Shown one piece after another: positions 42,542-54,023 of a DNA stretch of 64,000 bases. The position numbers were made by a program, and so were the translations under genes. This DNA is from Scilla litardierei (lineage: Eukaryota; Streptophyta; Magnoliopsida; Asparagales; Asparagaceae). The stretch's first letter is position 1. The number at the start of each line of letters is the position of its first letter. The stretch covers positions 141,579,637-141,643,636 of the forward strand of contig CM061142.1 of the NCBI GenBank assembly GCA_030789695.1, in the 5' to 3' direction. The notes under the pieces were generated by a model. That model was not told the DNA's origin. It was given only the letters and a program-made list of their open reading frames with translations, and did not search any database.

Positions 42542-42950
42542 CTTCCCCTTATCCAACCAACATTGAATAAGAGGTGGATTCTTCAGGATCCGAGTTAGGA
42601 TAACTGCCTTGTTAAATAAAGAACAGTTAATCCATAACTTCCCCTGTTTTGGGGATGTGTCTAGGGGTGGATACTTCAGGATCCAGAGTCAACGAGGTTA
42701 CCTCGTCAAAACCTTGACTACGGAAAACCCTGTGGGAAAAAACCTGTAGCCAAGGGAAAAGAGTACAACTCTGCAGTTGACTCCCCCTCATCTGACCAAG
42801 CTTCAGGCTTGCAGATTTCCTATGAATCTATACATCAGTTTCCTATGTATCTATGAGTTCATAGTCCTCTCATCCTGACCCAGTTTACATTTACTCACTC
42901 TCCTCATCCCAATCCCCTATTCAAGTTTCTCAAAGATACTAGTAGGCAGG
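42542..42950 (-). other. 3' untranslated region of C
   Basis: Non-coding run between the LTR and the pol end. It contains two CTTCAGGATCC repeats (42570 and 42674) and a second polypurine-like tract (minus GATGAGGGGGAG, near 42782-42793). Confidence 0.5.
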
Positions 42951-43536
42951 GATTTGGTAAGCAAATCCGCCAAGTTATTACATGATTGGATCTTCTGTAC
43001 CTCAATCTGCTTTTGCTTCTGAAGGTCGTGCGTCCAGAAGAACTTGGGGGAGATATGCTTCGTCTTGTCGCCTTTTATGTAGCCGTCCTGTAGCTGGGCT
43101 ATACATGCTGCATTGTCTTCATGAAGTGGAGTAGGCGCAAAATACGCCGGTCATCAGGCCGGTGGCGGTGAGGATGTGCTGGATCACAGAGCGTAGCCAA
43201 AAACTTTCCTTGCTTGCTTTGAAGATGGCTAGGAGCTCTGAGTGAGTGGATGAGACGGTCGTCATGGTCTGCTTTACAGATCTCCAAGATATGGCTGTAC
43301 CGCTATAAGTGAACATGTATCCTATCTGAGACTTCTCTATATGAGGATCGGACCTGTATCCTGCATCAGCATAACCAACTAAACCAGTTGATGCCCCTTT
43401 CCTTTAGAATAGACCTAAGTCTATGGACCCTTGGAGGTAGCGCAGAGGATGCTTTACTCCGGCCCAGTGCCGCTATGTAGGTGCAGCACTATATCTTGCT
43501 AGTAAGTTGACTGCAAATGCTATGTCAGGGCGAGTG
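42951..43536 (-). pseudogene. RNase H end of C pol
   Basis: Minus strand reads GYMFTYSGTAISWRSVKQ, TVSSTHSELLAIFKASKES and WLRSVIQHILTATGLM, followed by KGDKTKHISPKFFWTHDLQ. It is frameshifted after LMTG near 43130. The upstream part continues at 49825 after B. 43340-43536 is present twice (see 49825-50021). Confidence 0.75.
43340..43536. repeat. Left copy of a 197-bp duplication flanking B
   Basis: Matches 49825-50021 with about 4 differences. It is C pol sequence, present on both sides of B, far longer than a normal 5-bp target duplication. Confidence 0.85.
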
Positions 43537-43564
43537 TGTAGTGCCCTAGGAAGCCACTGCACAT

Positions 43565-43588
43565 GTACTAGAGGGGGGTGAATAGTAC
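43565..43588 (-). promoter_or_regulatory. LTR-end hairpin of B
   Basis: GTACTA and TAGTAC form a perfect 6-bp stem around a 12-nt loop, sense TTCACCCCCCTC. Also in the truncated 5' LTR at 48982-49007. Confidence 0.65.
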
Positions 43589-44327
43589 TTTTAAATAATA
43601 AGGAGTGTTATTCCTAATTATCGTGCAATTAACAAAGAACGATGCGGAATAACTACAATCAAGAAGAATAAATGCAAACGTAAACACAATGGTTTAATGG
43701 GTTCGGATCCACCCAAGTCTCCCCGACTTGTTCCCGGTGATCCTACGTCCCAACCACCCGGATCCCCCTCCGGATACTTGAGTTAGAAACCTTAACTCAA
43801 AATTTCCAATATGAACACTTGCGAAAACCTCACAAGCGCAATCGACCTACAATCGATGACCGTGACTCCCACAACCCAGGATCACGCAAAAACCTCTCAC
43901 AACCGAGAGTATACAATTCAAATATAACTGAAATGAAATGCTTACCAACAAAATACCTATGCCTTGAGATTTCTTACCAAATTAGGGCAAAGAGGATTTT
44001 GATGGAGGAAGAGTCACCAAACCCTAGCTTCAAGAAGATGACCAGCAATGGAAGCCTAGGGATGAGATGGATGACCTAGAATCAAGCCCTTGGCTTGGAA
44101 GGCTCACAAACCAATGAATCTCTCTTGAAGAATAAGAGTGAGGGAGAGATTCTTGAGAATGGGAGAGCTTGAAGATGAGAGTTGAAAGCTTCTCTTTGAA
44201 TCAATAGAACTCTGGAAATAGCAGCCTTGGATCTATGAAATAACCCCTCCAGGTATTTAAAGGATCAAGGGAAAAGAGAGAGAGAAACGTCACTTTCAAA
44301 TCTCCAACGGCTCTAATCTGAAACAGG

Positions 44328-44860
44328 ACTAGTCGGTCTAAGAAGGATCACTGATCGACTAGTTCATCAACTAGTCGGTCGGTGATTCAACATGGACCGA
44401 CTAACAGCTCAACAGCCAAAAGAGTGATTTCCAGGCAACCTGAACTAGTCGGTCTAAGAAGACTTGCCAACCGACTAGTTTGCCAACTAGTCGGTCGGTG
44501 AGTGTTCTTTGACCGACTAAGAGTGAAATGCACGAAGCTGAATACAAGTTACACTAGTCGGTCTAAGAACAAATGCTGACCGACTAGTTTCACAACTAGT
44601 CGGTCGATGAATGTTCTTGGACCGACTAACTGTAAACAGTAACTCAGGCAGTACAGAGGCAGCTCAACTAGTCGGTCTGAGAAGGATTCCTAACCGACTA
44701 GATCGTCATCTAGTCGGTCGGTGAACCTTCTTTGACCGACTAATTGATCGACATGGCAGAGCTGAAATGAGTTAGGACATCTAGTCGGTTCATGAAGAGT
44801 TGCCGACCGACTAGATCGTCATCTAGTCGGTTGGTGACTCTACTAGAACCAACTAAGATG
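44328..44860. promoter_or_regulatory. Tandem array of ACTAGTCGGTC inverted repeats
   Basis: Five units of 109-116 bp start at 44328, 44444, 44553, 44667 and 44780. Each holds ACTAGTCGGTC, GACCGACTAGT, ACTAGTCGGTC and GACCGACTAA-like sites. In every unit the first and third sites are exactly 42 bp apart (44370, 44486, 44595, 44709, 44822). The array is upstream of TATA in B's orientation. The truncated 5' LTR keeps only one unit. Confidence 0.75.
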
Positions 44861-45258
44861 CACTAGAAGCCGAGGGAAGAAGTGATAGGCTTCGGGAAAG
44901 TTTCTAATGGCTTCTAAGATAATCCTAGCTCTAAGATATGAGCGATATGAAGATAGACATGTAAGAATTACTCAAGGCTTAACATTCTATAAATCGAAGC
45001 TAAAAGACTATGAATAAAACCTTAAGGAACGGTCTTCGAAAGCTTCGATCAAATCTTCATGACTTCCAAAAAGGTCCAAAAGCTTCAACGAAGCTTTAGG
45101 CATTGAATACGAGCTTTGAGAAGTCTTAAGATGTCGCTTTGAGTGTTCTCGTGAATTTGGCGACGATCTCCATAACTGCACTCACAAAATGTTAGTTCAT
45201 GATATATTTATGTTTGCTCATCATCCAAAACCAAATCCGGGGAGTCCAATACTCAACA

Positions 45259-46578
45259 TTCTCCCCCTTTTTGGTGATGACAAAACAACATAAATAATTA
45301 AAAAAATAATGAACTAAATGGAATATACTTACTACCCCTGCATTGATGACACATTAGTTCCATATGAATAATAAGCACATACATCAAGCAGACGAGGAAA
45401 GTAAAAATTCAAATCCAATATTTGAAATTTAGGATTTGAAATCCATTTTTATATCTTAACTCCCCCTGAATCTAACATGTCAAATTAGATTCATGGTAAA
45501 TTATCATTTAGCACATGCCATTATTATATCTCTCCCCCTTTGGCATAATCCAAAAAGAGCGGGAGGAAGCCAATGACAATAAATCATGCCAAATAATTCA
45601 TTAAGCATGGGAGTCTAAGAATACGACCATGTTTCATATGACACCAAAAATAAAATTCGAATAAAATCAAAGCGTGTCAATGAGACCATAGTCAAAAATC
45701 GAAAACTTAAATTATCAAAATATCAAATGTAAATTCACTTATTGATGAAATGAATTTACTTTCCAATATCAACATTTATAGCTATTTTAGTGCATGGAAA
45801 ACAATTCTATGTTTTCATACAACTAAAGCTATTGAATCAAAATAAATCGTCGAGCGACGAAATCAATATCAGAGACATACATAAAATGTGCACAAAGGAA
45901 TGATCCATCAGAAGAGTGGTGCACATCATAGAATATCAAATGACACAATATCGATCGACAAATGAACATAAAGTAAAAGCACATCAAAACTAAGTGAAGT
46001 GTGCGATGAGAAGTGACAATGTGATAAAAGTAATACGAAAATTATCATTATAACTTTTAAAAACATGTCATGCCAAAAATAGATATGAATTTCAAAGCAT
46101 TTATGGCATTCACAATTCTATCATGCTAGGAGAAACAAAATGATACCCAATGTAAAGAAATAGATTTTAACCAAGCATGCATTCAACCTCATGGATACCA
46201 AATGTAATATCATACTTGCAACATTAAGCTCCCCCTACATTGGTGCATTACCTAAGCACCATCAACTCCATTTGAATGAAAGTCTTCGCAAATCGAGGAG
46301 TTGGTAGGGTTGGTATCCCACGGTGGATTGAACCTAGAAAACTTCATTTTGGTATCCAAACACCCCTTTTGGATCCAATGGGTTAGACAACAAATTTGAA
46401 ATATGAAATTAAAATAATTGTAACCCATGAGTTAATGTAATCAAAAATCCATTTTAAAATCAAATGCCTTGGTACCCATAACATGATCATAAACTCATGG
46501 TACCAAGCATTGAAGAGTTAAAGAAACTAACCCTTCGGAAACCAAGTCCAAGAGGAACTTGACTTTCCAACATAATCA
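45259..46578 (-). promoter_or_regulatory. 3' untranslated region of B with polypurine tracts
   Basis: The primary tract (minus AAAAAGGGGGAGAA) abuts the LTR, with further GGGGGAG-type runs near 45461, 45533 and 46232. The rest is AT-rich and non-coding. Confidence 0.7.
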
Positions 46579-48880
46579 TCATTCAAAAATAACATCATTA
46601 ATATAGGATTGCACATAAACATTCATATCATGATTGCTAGTGTTCTTGGGACCCCAAATAGTGTAAATTTTGGGAATCCTCTTCCTAGTGGTTGCATGCA
46701 CAAAAGGTTGATTTCTATGTGGTGCATGTGGCCTAGGAGCATGAGATCTAGCAATAGCATTATGATGAGCATGAGATCCATGATGTGGTGTAGCATACAT
46801 ACATGGATAAGCATGAGGTGTGTATGCATGAGGATGATTATGAGAGAAGGCATTCACATGTGGATTAGATGTGTGAACAAAAGCATTAGGATGTGCATGA
46901 GCATGATTACGTGCATGTGGGTGTCTCATATGAGTGTTTGCACGTGCTCGTGGGTGCGGAGCATAAAAAATCATTATAAGCATGCACCGGTGGAGTAGGA
47001 TGTGTGTTCCTACATGGCATAGCATGTGAGTACAAAAATGCATGACCCCTCTTTGGAGGTCTACCCAAAGTGGTTTCTTTCCAATCGGGGGTGTGTACGA
47101 AGTGGAAGCACTATTGGTAGGAGAACTACCAATGGCGTGTTTGCTCCCACTCGTCGAGGCATCAGATGTCGGCCTAACAAAGGGTGGTAGGCGATCTGGA
47201 TGAGTCTCCCATCTTATACCCAAACCAATGTGGTGTTTGGCCGGAAGTAAGTCATTTAGGATATTATCCAAATGGCCCTTACCTTTATTGAAATCATTGA
47301 TACGGCCTAACGTGCACTCATACTTCTCTTTGAGAGAATGCAAAGAAGCATCCAAAGTGGATACTTGCGATGTGAGTGCATAAACACGTGATTTGAGATT
47401 CTTATTCTCAATACTCAAAGTTGAGTTTTGAGACGTCAAATCCGCTATCACATGTTCATCCAAATCCTCAACAAGAACATGCTCAAGTTGAGATTTGAGG
47501 GACTTCACCTCATTTCTCAACAAGCCATTATGAGTAAGCAAACTTGCTTTCTCATTGGCGAGAGTCTCAACAATGGTGTCATTGTTGGTGATGGTAGACT
47601 TAGGAGAGGTTTGGAGGCTAACAAGTTCATCTTTGGTCTTATTATATCTATCTACTAACTTAGTAAATTTAGACCAAATTTCTTGGTTTGCTAACCTCAT
47701 TTCATCAATAGTAGGTTCTCCGCTTTCATCCTCGCTACCATCCTCGCTTTCATCCTCGCTTTCATCAAATGAGGACTTTCGATCTTTTGCCTCATTAGCC
47801 ATGAAGCAAAGTTTTGCTTTCTCCACATGTCCAACATCCGACTCTCCACTTGAGGAATCCTCCTCGGAGTCAGTGAATTGTGCCAACCAAGTCCTTTCTT
47901 GTACTTTCTCGACTTGTCGTACTTCGATGCTTTCCCCTTCTCCTTGTGTTTGTAGAGAGGACAATCCGGTTTGATGTGTCCTGGCTTGTTGCATTTATAA
48001 CACCACGGGAGTAGAAGCATTAGTCGAACTAACTTTAGATTTATTCAAAGATATACCTTCTCGGAGGAATCGATCGAACTTCCTTGCCATACGGGCAATG
48101 GATTCCATGTCCAATTCGTCTTCCGATTCTTCATCATCGGTAGATGGAGCGGCCTTGAAGGCAATCGCCTTTTTCTTTGGCTCATCTTGCTTCAAGTACG
48201 CTTTCATCTTTTCCTTCATTCGGATCTTACTATCCTTGCGTACCTCGTAAGACAACAAGGTACCCATTAGTTGTATGACGGTATATTTATTCATGTCGTT
48301 ACCCTTCCTCGATGGCGAAGGTACGCTTTTCCCAATATGATGGAAGACCGTCGATAATCTTCGCGACTTTCTCCTTTTGGGTATAGACCTTCCCAAGAGC
48401 TTCCAAGTCGTTTGATATATCCACGAAGCGAGCGTAATATTCCTTCATGGTTTCGCCCTGCTCCATGTGAAACAACTCAAATTCTTTATTAGTACGACGA
48501 GTTTAGAATCGTTTACCGTACTCGATCCTTCGTGCAATATGAGGAGTTGGTTCCATATTTGATATGCACTCTACATGTGCATATCTTGTTGAAGTCATCG
48601 GGCTCCAACGCACAATTCAAGGCATTCATTGCCTTGGCATTGGCTACTTCCGCGGCGACCTCCGCGGGAGTCCACTTCGCGAAATCTTCTTCGGAAGGCT
48701 CGACATACTCCGTCATGGTGGCTCTCCATAGCGAAGCGCTCCGGAGGAAATTTGCATCCGGCATTTCCAGTACCCATAGTTGGTACCGTTGAAGTGTGGA
48801 GGCCTGACTGAGGATAGTCCTTCCATACCTGAAGAAGCTCCATCGCGGTTCTTGAAGACGTTGTAGTCGTTGTTCGTCAT
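46579..48880 (-). pseudogene. gag: Gag of B (frameshifted) with a His-rich C-terminus
   Basis: Starts at ATG 48880 (MTNNDYNVFKN), reaching RPPHFNGTNYGYWKCRMQIS before the first frameshift near 48760. The capsid part continues with EVANAKAMNALNCALEPDDF, then a TLLSYE phrase. Zinc knuckle CYKCNKPGHIKPDC lies near 47970, with another shift next to it. A coiled coil and GKGHLDNILNDL...GLGIRW follow, matching A and H. The C-terminus (46590-46960) is rich in His, Ala and Pro, with runs such as NHAHAHPNAF. At least three frameshifts; no pol. Confidence 0.75.
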
Positions 48881-48934
48881 AGCTTTGAACTTTGGCTATG
48901 TGTAGCTTTGAACTTGGCTATGTGTAGCTTTGAA

Positions 48935-48951
48935 CCTTGGCTTTGATGCCA
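48935..48951 (-). promoter_or_regulatory. Primer-binding site of B
   Basis: Minus-strand TTGGCATCAAAGCC next to the 5' LTR resembles the initiator tRNA-Met site TGGTATCAGAGCC with two changes. Confidence 0.6.
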
Positions 48952-48953
48952 AT

Positions 48954-49825
48954 TATAGTGCCCTAGGAAGCCACTGCACATGTACTAGAGGGGGGGGTGA
49001 ATAGTACTTTTAAATAATAAGGAGTGTTATTCCTAATTATCGTGCAATTAACAAACAACGATGCGGAATAACTACAATCAAGAAGAATAAATGCAAACGC
49101 AAACACAATGGTTTAATCGGTTCGGGATCCACCCAAGTCTCCCCGACTTGTTCCCGGTGATCCTACGTCCCAACCACCCGGATCCCCTCCGGATACTTGA
49201 GTTAGAAACCCTAACTCAAGATTTCCAATATGAACACTTGCGAAAACCTCACAATCGCAATCGACCTACAATCGATGACCGTGACTCCCACAACCCGGGA
49301 TCACGCAAAACCTCTCACAACCGAGAGTATACAATTCAAATATAACTGAAATGAAATGCTTACCAACAAAATACCTATGCCTTGAGATTTCTTACCAAAT
49401 TAGGGCAAAGAGGATTTTGATGGAGGAAGAGTCACCAAACCCTAGCTTCAAGAAGATGACCAGCAATGGAAGCCTAGGGATGAGATGGATGACCTAGAAT
49501 CAAGCCCTTGGCTTGGAAGGCTCACGACCAATGAATCTCTCTTGAAGAATAAGAGTGAGGAGAGATTCTTGAGAATGGGAGAGCTTGAAGATGAGAGTTG
49601 AAAGCTTCTCTTTGAATCAATAGAACTCTGGAAATAGCAGCCTTGGATCCTATGAATAACCCCCTCCAGGTATTTAAAGGATCAAGGGAAAAGAGAGAGA
49701 GAAACGTCACTTTCAAATCTCCAACGGCTCTAATCTGAAGCAGACTAGTCGGTCTAAGAAGGGATCATTGACCGACTAGTTCATCACTAGTCGGTCGGTG
49801 ATTCAACATGGACCGACTAACAGCT
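48954..49825 (-). repeat. Truncated 5' LTR of B
   Basis: 872 bp matching the first half of 43537-45258. It stops inside the palindrome array after GACCGACTAACAGCT and joins C pol sequence at 49825. Confidence 0.85.
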
Positions 49826-52800
49826 ATGAGGATCGGACCTGTATCCTGCATCAGCATAACCAACTAAACCAGTTGATGCCCCTTTCCTTTAGAATAGACC
49901 TAAGTCTATGGACCCTTGGAGGTAGCGCAGAAGATGCTTTACTCCGGCCCAGTGCCGCTGTGTAGGTGCAGCACTATATCTGGCTAGTAAGTTGACTGCA
50001 AATGCTATGTCAGTGCGAGTGCAGTTAGCCAGGTAAAGGAGTGCACCGATAGCACTTAGATAAGGCACTTCAGGACCTAGTGCTTCATCCCCCTCTTCCA
50101 GTGGCCGGAAGGGGTCTTTATGTACATCCAATGATCTGACGACCATTGGAGTGCTGAGGGGGTGGCACTTATCCATCTGAAACTTTTTCAATAAGTTCGA
50201 TGTGTAAGTTGACTGATGTAACAGAATCCCATCGTTAAGATGCTCTATTTGAAGACCTAAACAGAATTTTGACTTTCCGAGGTCTTTCATCTCGAAGGTT
50301 TCTGTCAAGCTTTTAGAAATCCCTGCGATCTCTTCAGGAGATCCGATGAGGTTCAAGTCGTCCACATAGACGGCTATGATTACAAATCATGTTGCCTTTG
50401 CTCTTATAAAGATGCAAGGACAGACTGGGTCGTTTGTGAATCCTTGTTTTGCAAGGAAATCACTCAGTCTGTTATACCACATCCTTCCAGATTGTTTTAG
50501 ACCATATAATGATCTTTGCAGTTTCACTGAGTAGATGTCACGTTCTCTCTCTTTTAGTGCTGCAGGCAAAGAATAACCGTCAGGCAATCTCATATAGATG
50601 TCTCGGCCTAGGTTGCCATATAGGTATGCAGTGACCACGTCCATAAGCCGCATATCTAAACCCTCTTGGGCTGTTAAGCCAATGAGGAATCGGAAGGTGA
50701 TCGCGTCCATGACCGGGGAGTATGTGGCTTCAAAATCCACCCCATGACGTTGGGTAAAACCCTGCGCTACAAGCCTTGCTTTGTAGCGAACGATCTCATT
50801 CTGTTCATTTCGTTTTCTAACAAATACCCATTTATAACCCACGGGTTTTACACCTTTTGGTGTCTGGACTATGGGTCCGAAGACCTTGCGTTTCGTGAGT
50901 GAATCCAACTCCACTCCTATTGACGCTTTCCACTTTGGCCAATCATCTCTGCTTTGACATTCTGTCAGAGAGCGTGGTTCAATATCATCGTCGTAGTACG
51001 TGACGTTGATGGCAATATTACACACAAATGTGTCATCCATGGTTGTGCTCTTTCTGTCCCAATACTCCCCAGTTCGTACATAGTGTATCGAAACTTCATT
51101 TTCTCCCGGTTTTTCCTCTTCATGAGAGTTTAGGAGAGTTGGGGTAGCAGGGCTTATAGTAGCATCCTGTGGTGGTATTTGTTTACCATTGCCAAGGGTC
51201 CTACTCTTTCGAGGGACTTGGTCCTTGGATCCCGGTGGTCGCCCTCTCTTTTTTAGAGGTCCAACCATTTCTGCTGCAGGCGGATTGCATCCATACTGCG
51301 GTATGTCAATCCTAGCTGGAGTGTTAGCAGCAGGGACGTGTGATTTGACAATCTTCTGGTTGTCAGTAAATTTGTCCGGCAAGAGATGGACAGTGTTTTG
51401 GATGTGGAGAATCTTCAGGACCTCCTCCTCACACTGGCTTGTGGGCAGATCAAAGTGACATATCGTCTTTGTATCCCAAGTGATACATTCTGAAGCTTCG
51501 GGCTTCTTTGTCTGTGAGCCTAGTCTTGGAAACGATGTTTCATCGAATTCACAGTCTTCTAGACATGCCTTGAAAACGTCTCCTGTAAGGGGTTCTAGGA
51601 ATCTAATTATGGAGGGAGTGTCAAACCCAACATAAATGCATAGGCGACGTTGTGGACCCATCATTGTCCTTTGTGGTGGTGCTATGTGGACGTATACTGC
51701 ACAACCAAATATTCTCAAGTGTGAGACAATTGGTGGGGCTCCAAGTGCTAGTTGCATTGGAGAAGATGACTGACCTCCAGAAGGTCTTAATTTTATTAAA
51801 GATGTAGCATGCAAAATTGTATGACCCCACGCATTCACTGGCATCTGGGATTGAAGTAATAATGGACGAGCAATCCATTGCAGTCTCTTAATTAGAGATT
51901 CTGCTAACCCCGTTTTGGGTGTGAACATGTGCTACCGGATGTTCGACTTCAATTCCCTGAGCTTGGCAGTAGTCTAGGAAGACTTGTGACGTAAACTCCC
52001 CCCGCATTATCCAGACGAAGTTTCTTTATCTGGTGGTCGGGGAAGTGGGCCCGTAACTTGATCATCTGAGCTAAAAGCTTAGATAGTGCTAGGTTACGGG
52101 TGGACAGTAGACACACATGTGACCACTTAGTAGATGCGTCTATCAAGACCATAAAGTACCTGAACGGACCACTTGATGGGTGTATTGGCCCACAAATGTC
52201 TCCGTGGATTCTTTCCAGAAAACTAGGGGACTCCACGTCCACTTTCAATGGAGAGGGTCGTGTAATCAGTTTACCCTTGTAACAGGGTGGACACGGGAAT
52301 TTGCCTTTTTGAAGAATCTTCAGGTTCTTCAGGTCTATGCCCCTGGAGTTCTTTATGATGCGGTACATCATAACAGAGCCAGGGTGTCCCAGTCTACTGT
52401 GCCAGAGTTGGAATTCTGGTGTTTGGGGGCACTGCAGGTGCTCCGCCATGCATGTTTCTGGAGTTTGTTTACTTGTTTGGTAGAGTCCCGAGGGGAGTCC
52501 CTTGAAACGTTCTACAATGGTTTTTGAACCATTTGTAAGAGACGTTACAAGCAAGTATTCCCTTTTATCTTATTCGACCGTCTCTAAGTGATATCCGTTT
52601 AAACAGATATCTTTAAAGCTTAGGAGGTTTCGGATAGATTTAGGGGAGTATAGCGCATTTTTAAGTGTGATTTGTGTGTTACCGGGGAGCAATATAATTG
52701 CTTCCCCTGATCCTTCGATTATGTTTGCTGGTCCTGAGATTGTTCTCAGTGGACCAGAATAGCTACTTATGCTCGTGAAGTAGTCTATGTTTTGAAGGAT

Positions 52801-52860
52801 CGAGTGCGTCGATGCACTGTCCACTAGGCAGATTAATTCCATATCTAAAAAGAAAGACAT
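49825..52860 (-). pseudogene. Pol of C: protease, integrase, RT and part of RNase H
   Basis: Begins near 52842 with MELICLVDSASTHSIL (protease). A TAA near 52567 interrupts before LLVTSLTNGSK. Integrase shows FQLWHSRLGHPGSVMMYRII, CPPCYKGKL and ERIHGDICGPIHPSSGPFRY. Two single-base insertions near 52000 and 51930 shift the frame out and back. RT has GYKWVFVRKRN, YKARLVAQGFTQRHGVDF, LMDVVTAYLYGNL and YVDD; a TGA near 50386 replaces a Gly just before YVDD. RNase H begins before 49825, where the 197-bp duplication starts. Confidence 0.85.
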
Positions 52861-52999
52861 TCAAGCAGTAAATGATATGAAAAGAAAAGATTCTACTTTC
52901 ATAAAAATAAATTCTCAAAATATTATTTGTCATGGAAATAAAACTAGATACGATGCATAAAAAGAAGATACATTGCTAGTACATAGAAGTGGTCCAGAA

Positions 53000-54023
53000 C
53001 TAGAGAGTGTCATCTCCCATGAAGTCTTCAGGAGTCCATGAGGTCTCTGGCAACGCTGCGCTCTCAATCAGGTTTGTCTCAGCTCGAGGCTTGAGGCTTG
53101 CCTGGTAGAGGTCCTGGAGGTGTTTTGGTGTGCGGTAAATTCTGGACCAGTGGCCCGTCATTCCGCATTTGGAGCACTTGTCCTCCCAGTCTTTCTTGGG
53201 AGTGCCACCTTTGTTGGACGCCCTCTTTTGCTTCTTGTCCACGAACTTCTGGTTCTGAGGAGGAGCTGGGGGAGTGGCCTTCTTCCGCTGCTTTTGTTCT
53301 TTCCATTTCTGGAATTTCGCCTTTTTGTCCATCTTCTTCTTCTGGGAAGACTGGAAGTGAGCCTATGCAGGAGGTGGCAGTGGAGCGGAGCCAGGAGGGC
53401 GCAGGTTGTGAGTGGCAACCAACATGTCTCTGTTCTGTTCAGCCATAAGCAGGCATGAAAGCAGATCAGAGTACTTCGTGAACTTCCTCTCACGGTATTG
53501 TTGCATAAAGATCATGTCCTTCTCGTGGAAAGACGTGAACGTCTTTTCCAACAACATTTTCTCCGTCACTGTTTCACCGCACAACTTCAGGCGTGAGATG
53601 ATACGGAAGAGAGCTGAGTTATACTCTTCTACAGATTTGTAATCCTGTATGCGGAGATGAGCCCACTCGTACTGCGCACGGGGGAGTATGACATCTCTCT
53701 GATGTCTGTACCTCTCCTCGAGTGCGTCCCACAGCTTGTAAGGATCCTCTACAGTGAGGTACTCGTCCTTCAGGGTCGAGTCTAAATGTTTCCTGATATA
53801 TATAATGGCTTTCGCCTTTAATATATCGGAAACTTCCTCTGTATGAGGTGCTTCCACTGAAGCATCCTTGTCGGCTGAGGTAGTACTTGTTGTTGCCTTC
53901 TCAGTCTTTTGTGAGACTGAAACCATGAGAGCGCAGATGGAACTTCAGGTCCAACTGCCAACTCAGGTAGTTTGACCCATCGGCATTCAGGACCGAAAAG
54001 TCGACATTTGCAAGTCTGGCCAT
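53000..54023 (-). pseudogene. gag: Gag of C (broken)
   Basis: The natural ATG at 54023 gives MARLANVDFSVLNADGSNYL. A frameshift near 53935 follows, then SDILKAKAIIYIRKHLDSTL and SRLKLCGETVTEKMLLEKTF. A TAG at about 53361 interrupts before AHFQSSQKKK. The zinc knuckle reads CSKCGMTGHWSRIY, with the last Cys changed to Tyr, so it is probably unable to hold zinc. The end is at 53000. A 140-base spacer to pol ends TGTCTTTCTTTTTAG. Confidence 0.8.

Larger units (their letters stand above)
43537..45258 (-). repeat. 3' LTR of B
   Basis: 1722 bp from TGTAGTGCCC to ACTCAACA. It holds the LTR-end hairpin (43565-43588), a TATA-like box (minus TTTAAATA, 44254-44261) and the ACTAGTCGGTC array upstream of it. 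Confidence 0.85.
43537..49825 (-). mobile_element. Element B: Sirevirus-like gag-only element with a truncated 5' LTR
   Basis: A minus-strand element with a complete 3' LTR (43537-45258), a polypurine tract, a broken gag, a primer site and a 5' LTR cut to 872 bp (48954-49825). No pol is present. Target GAGTG lies at the left (43532-43536). The right end runs directly into a second copy of the host sequence. Confidence 0.85.
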
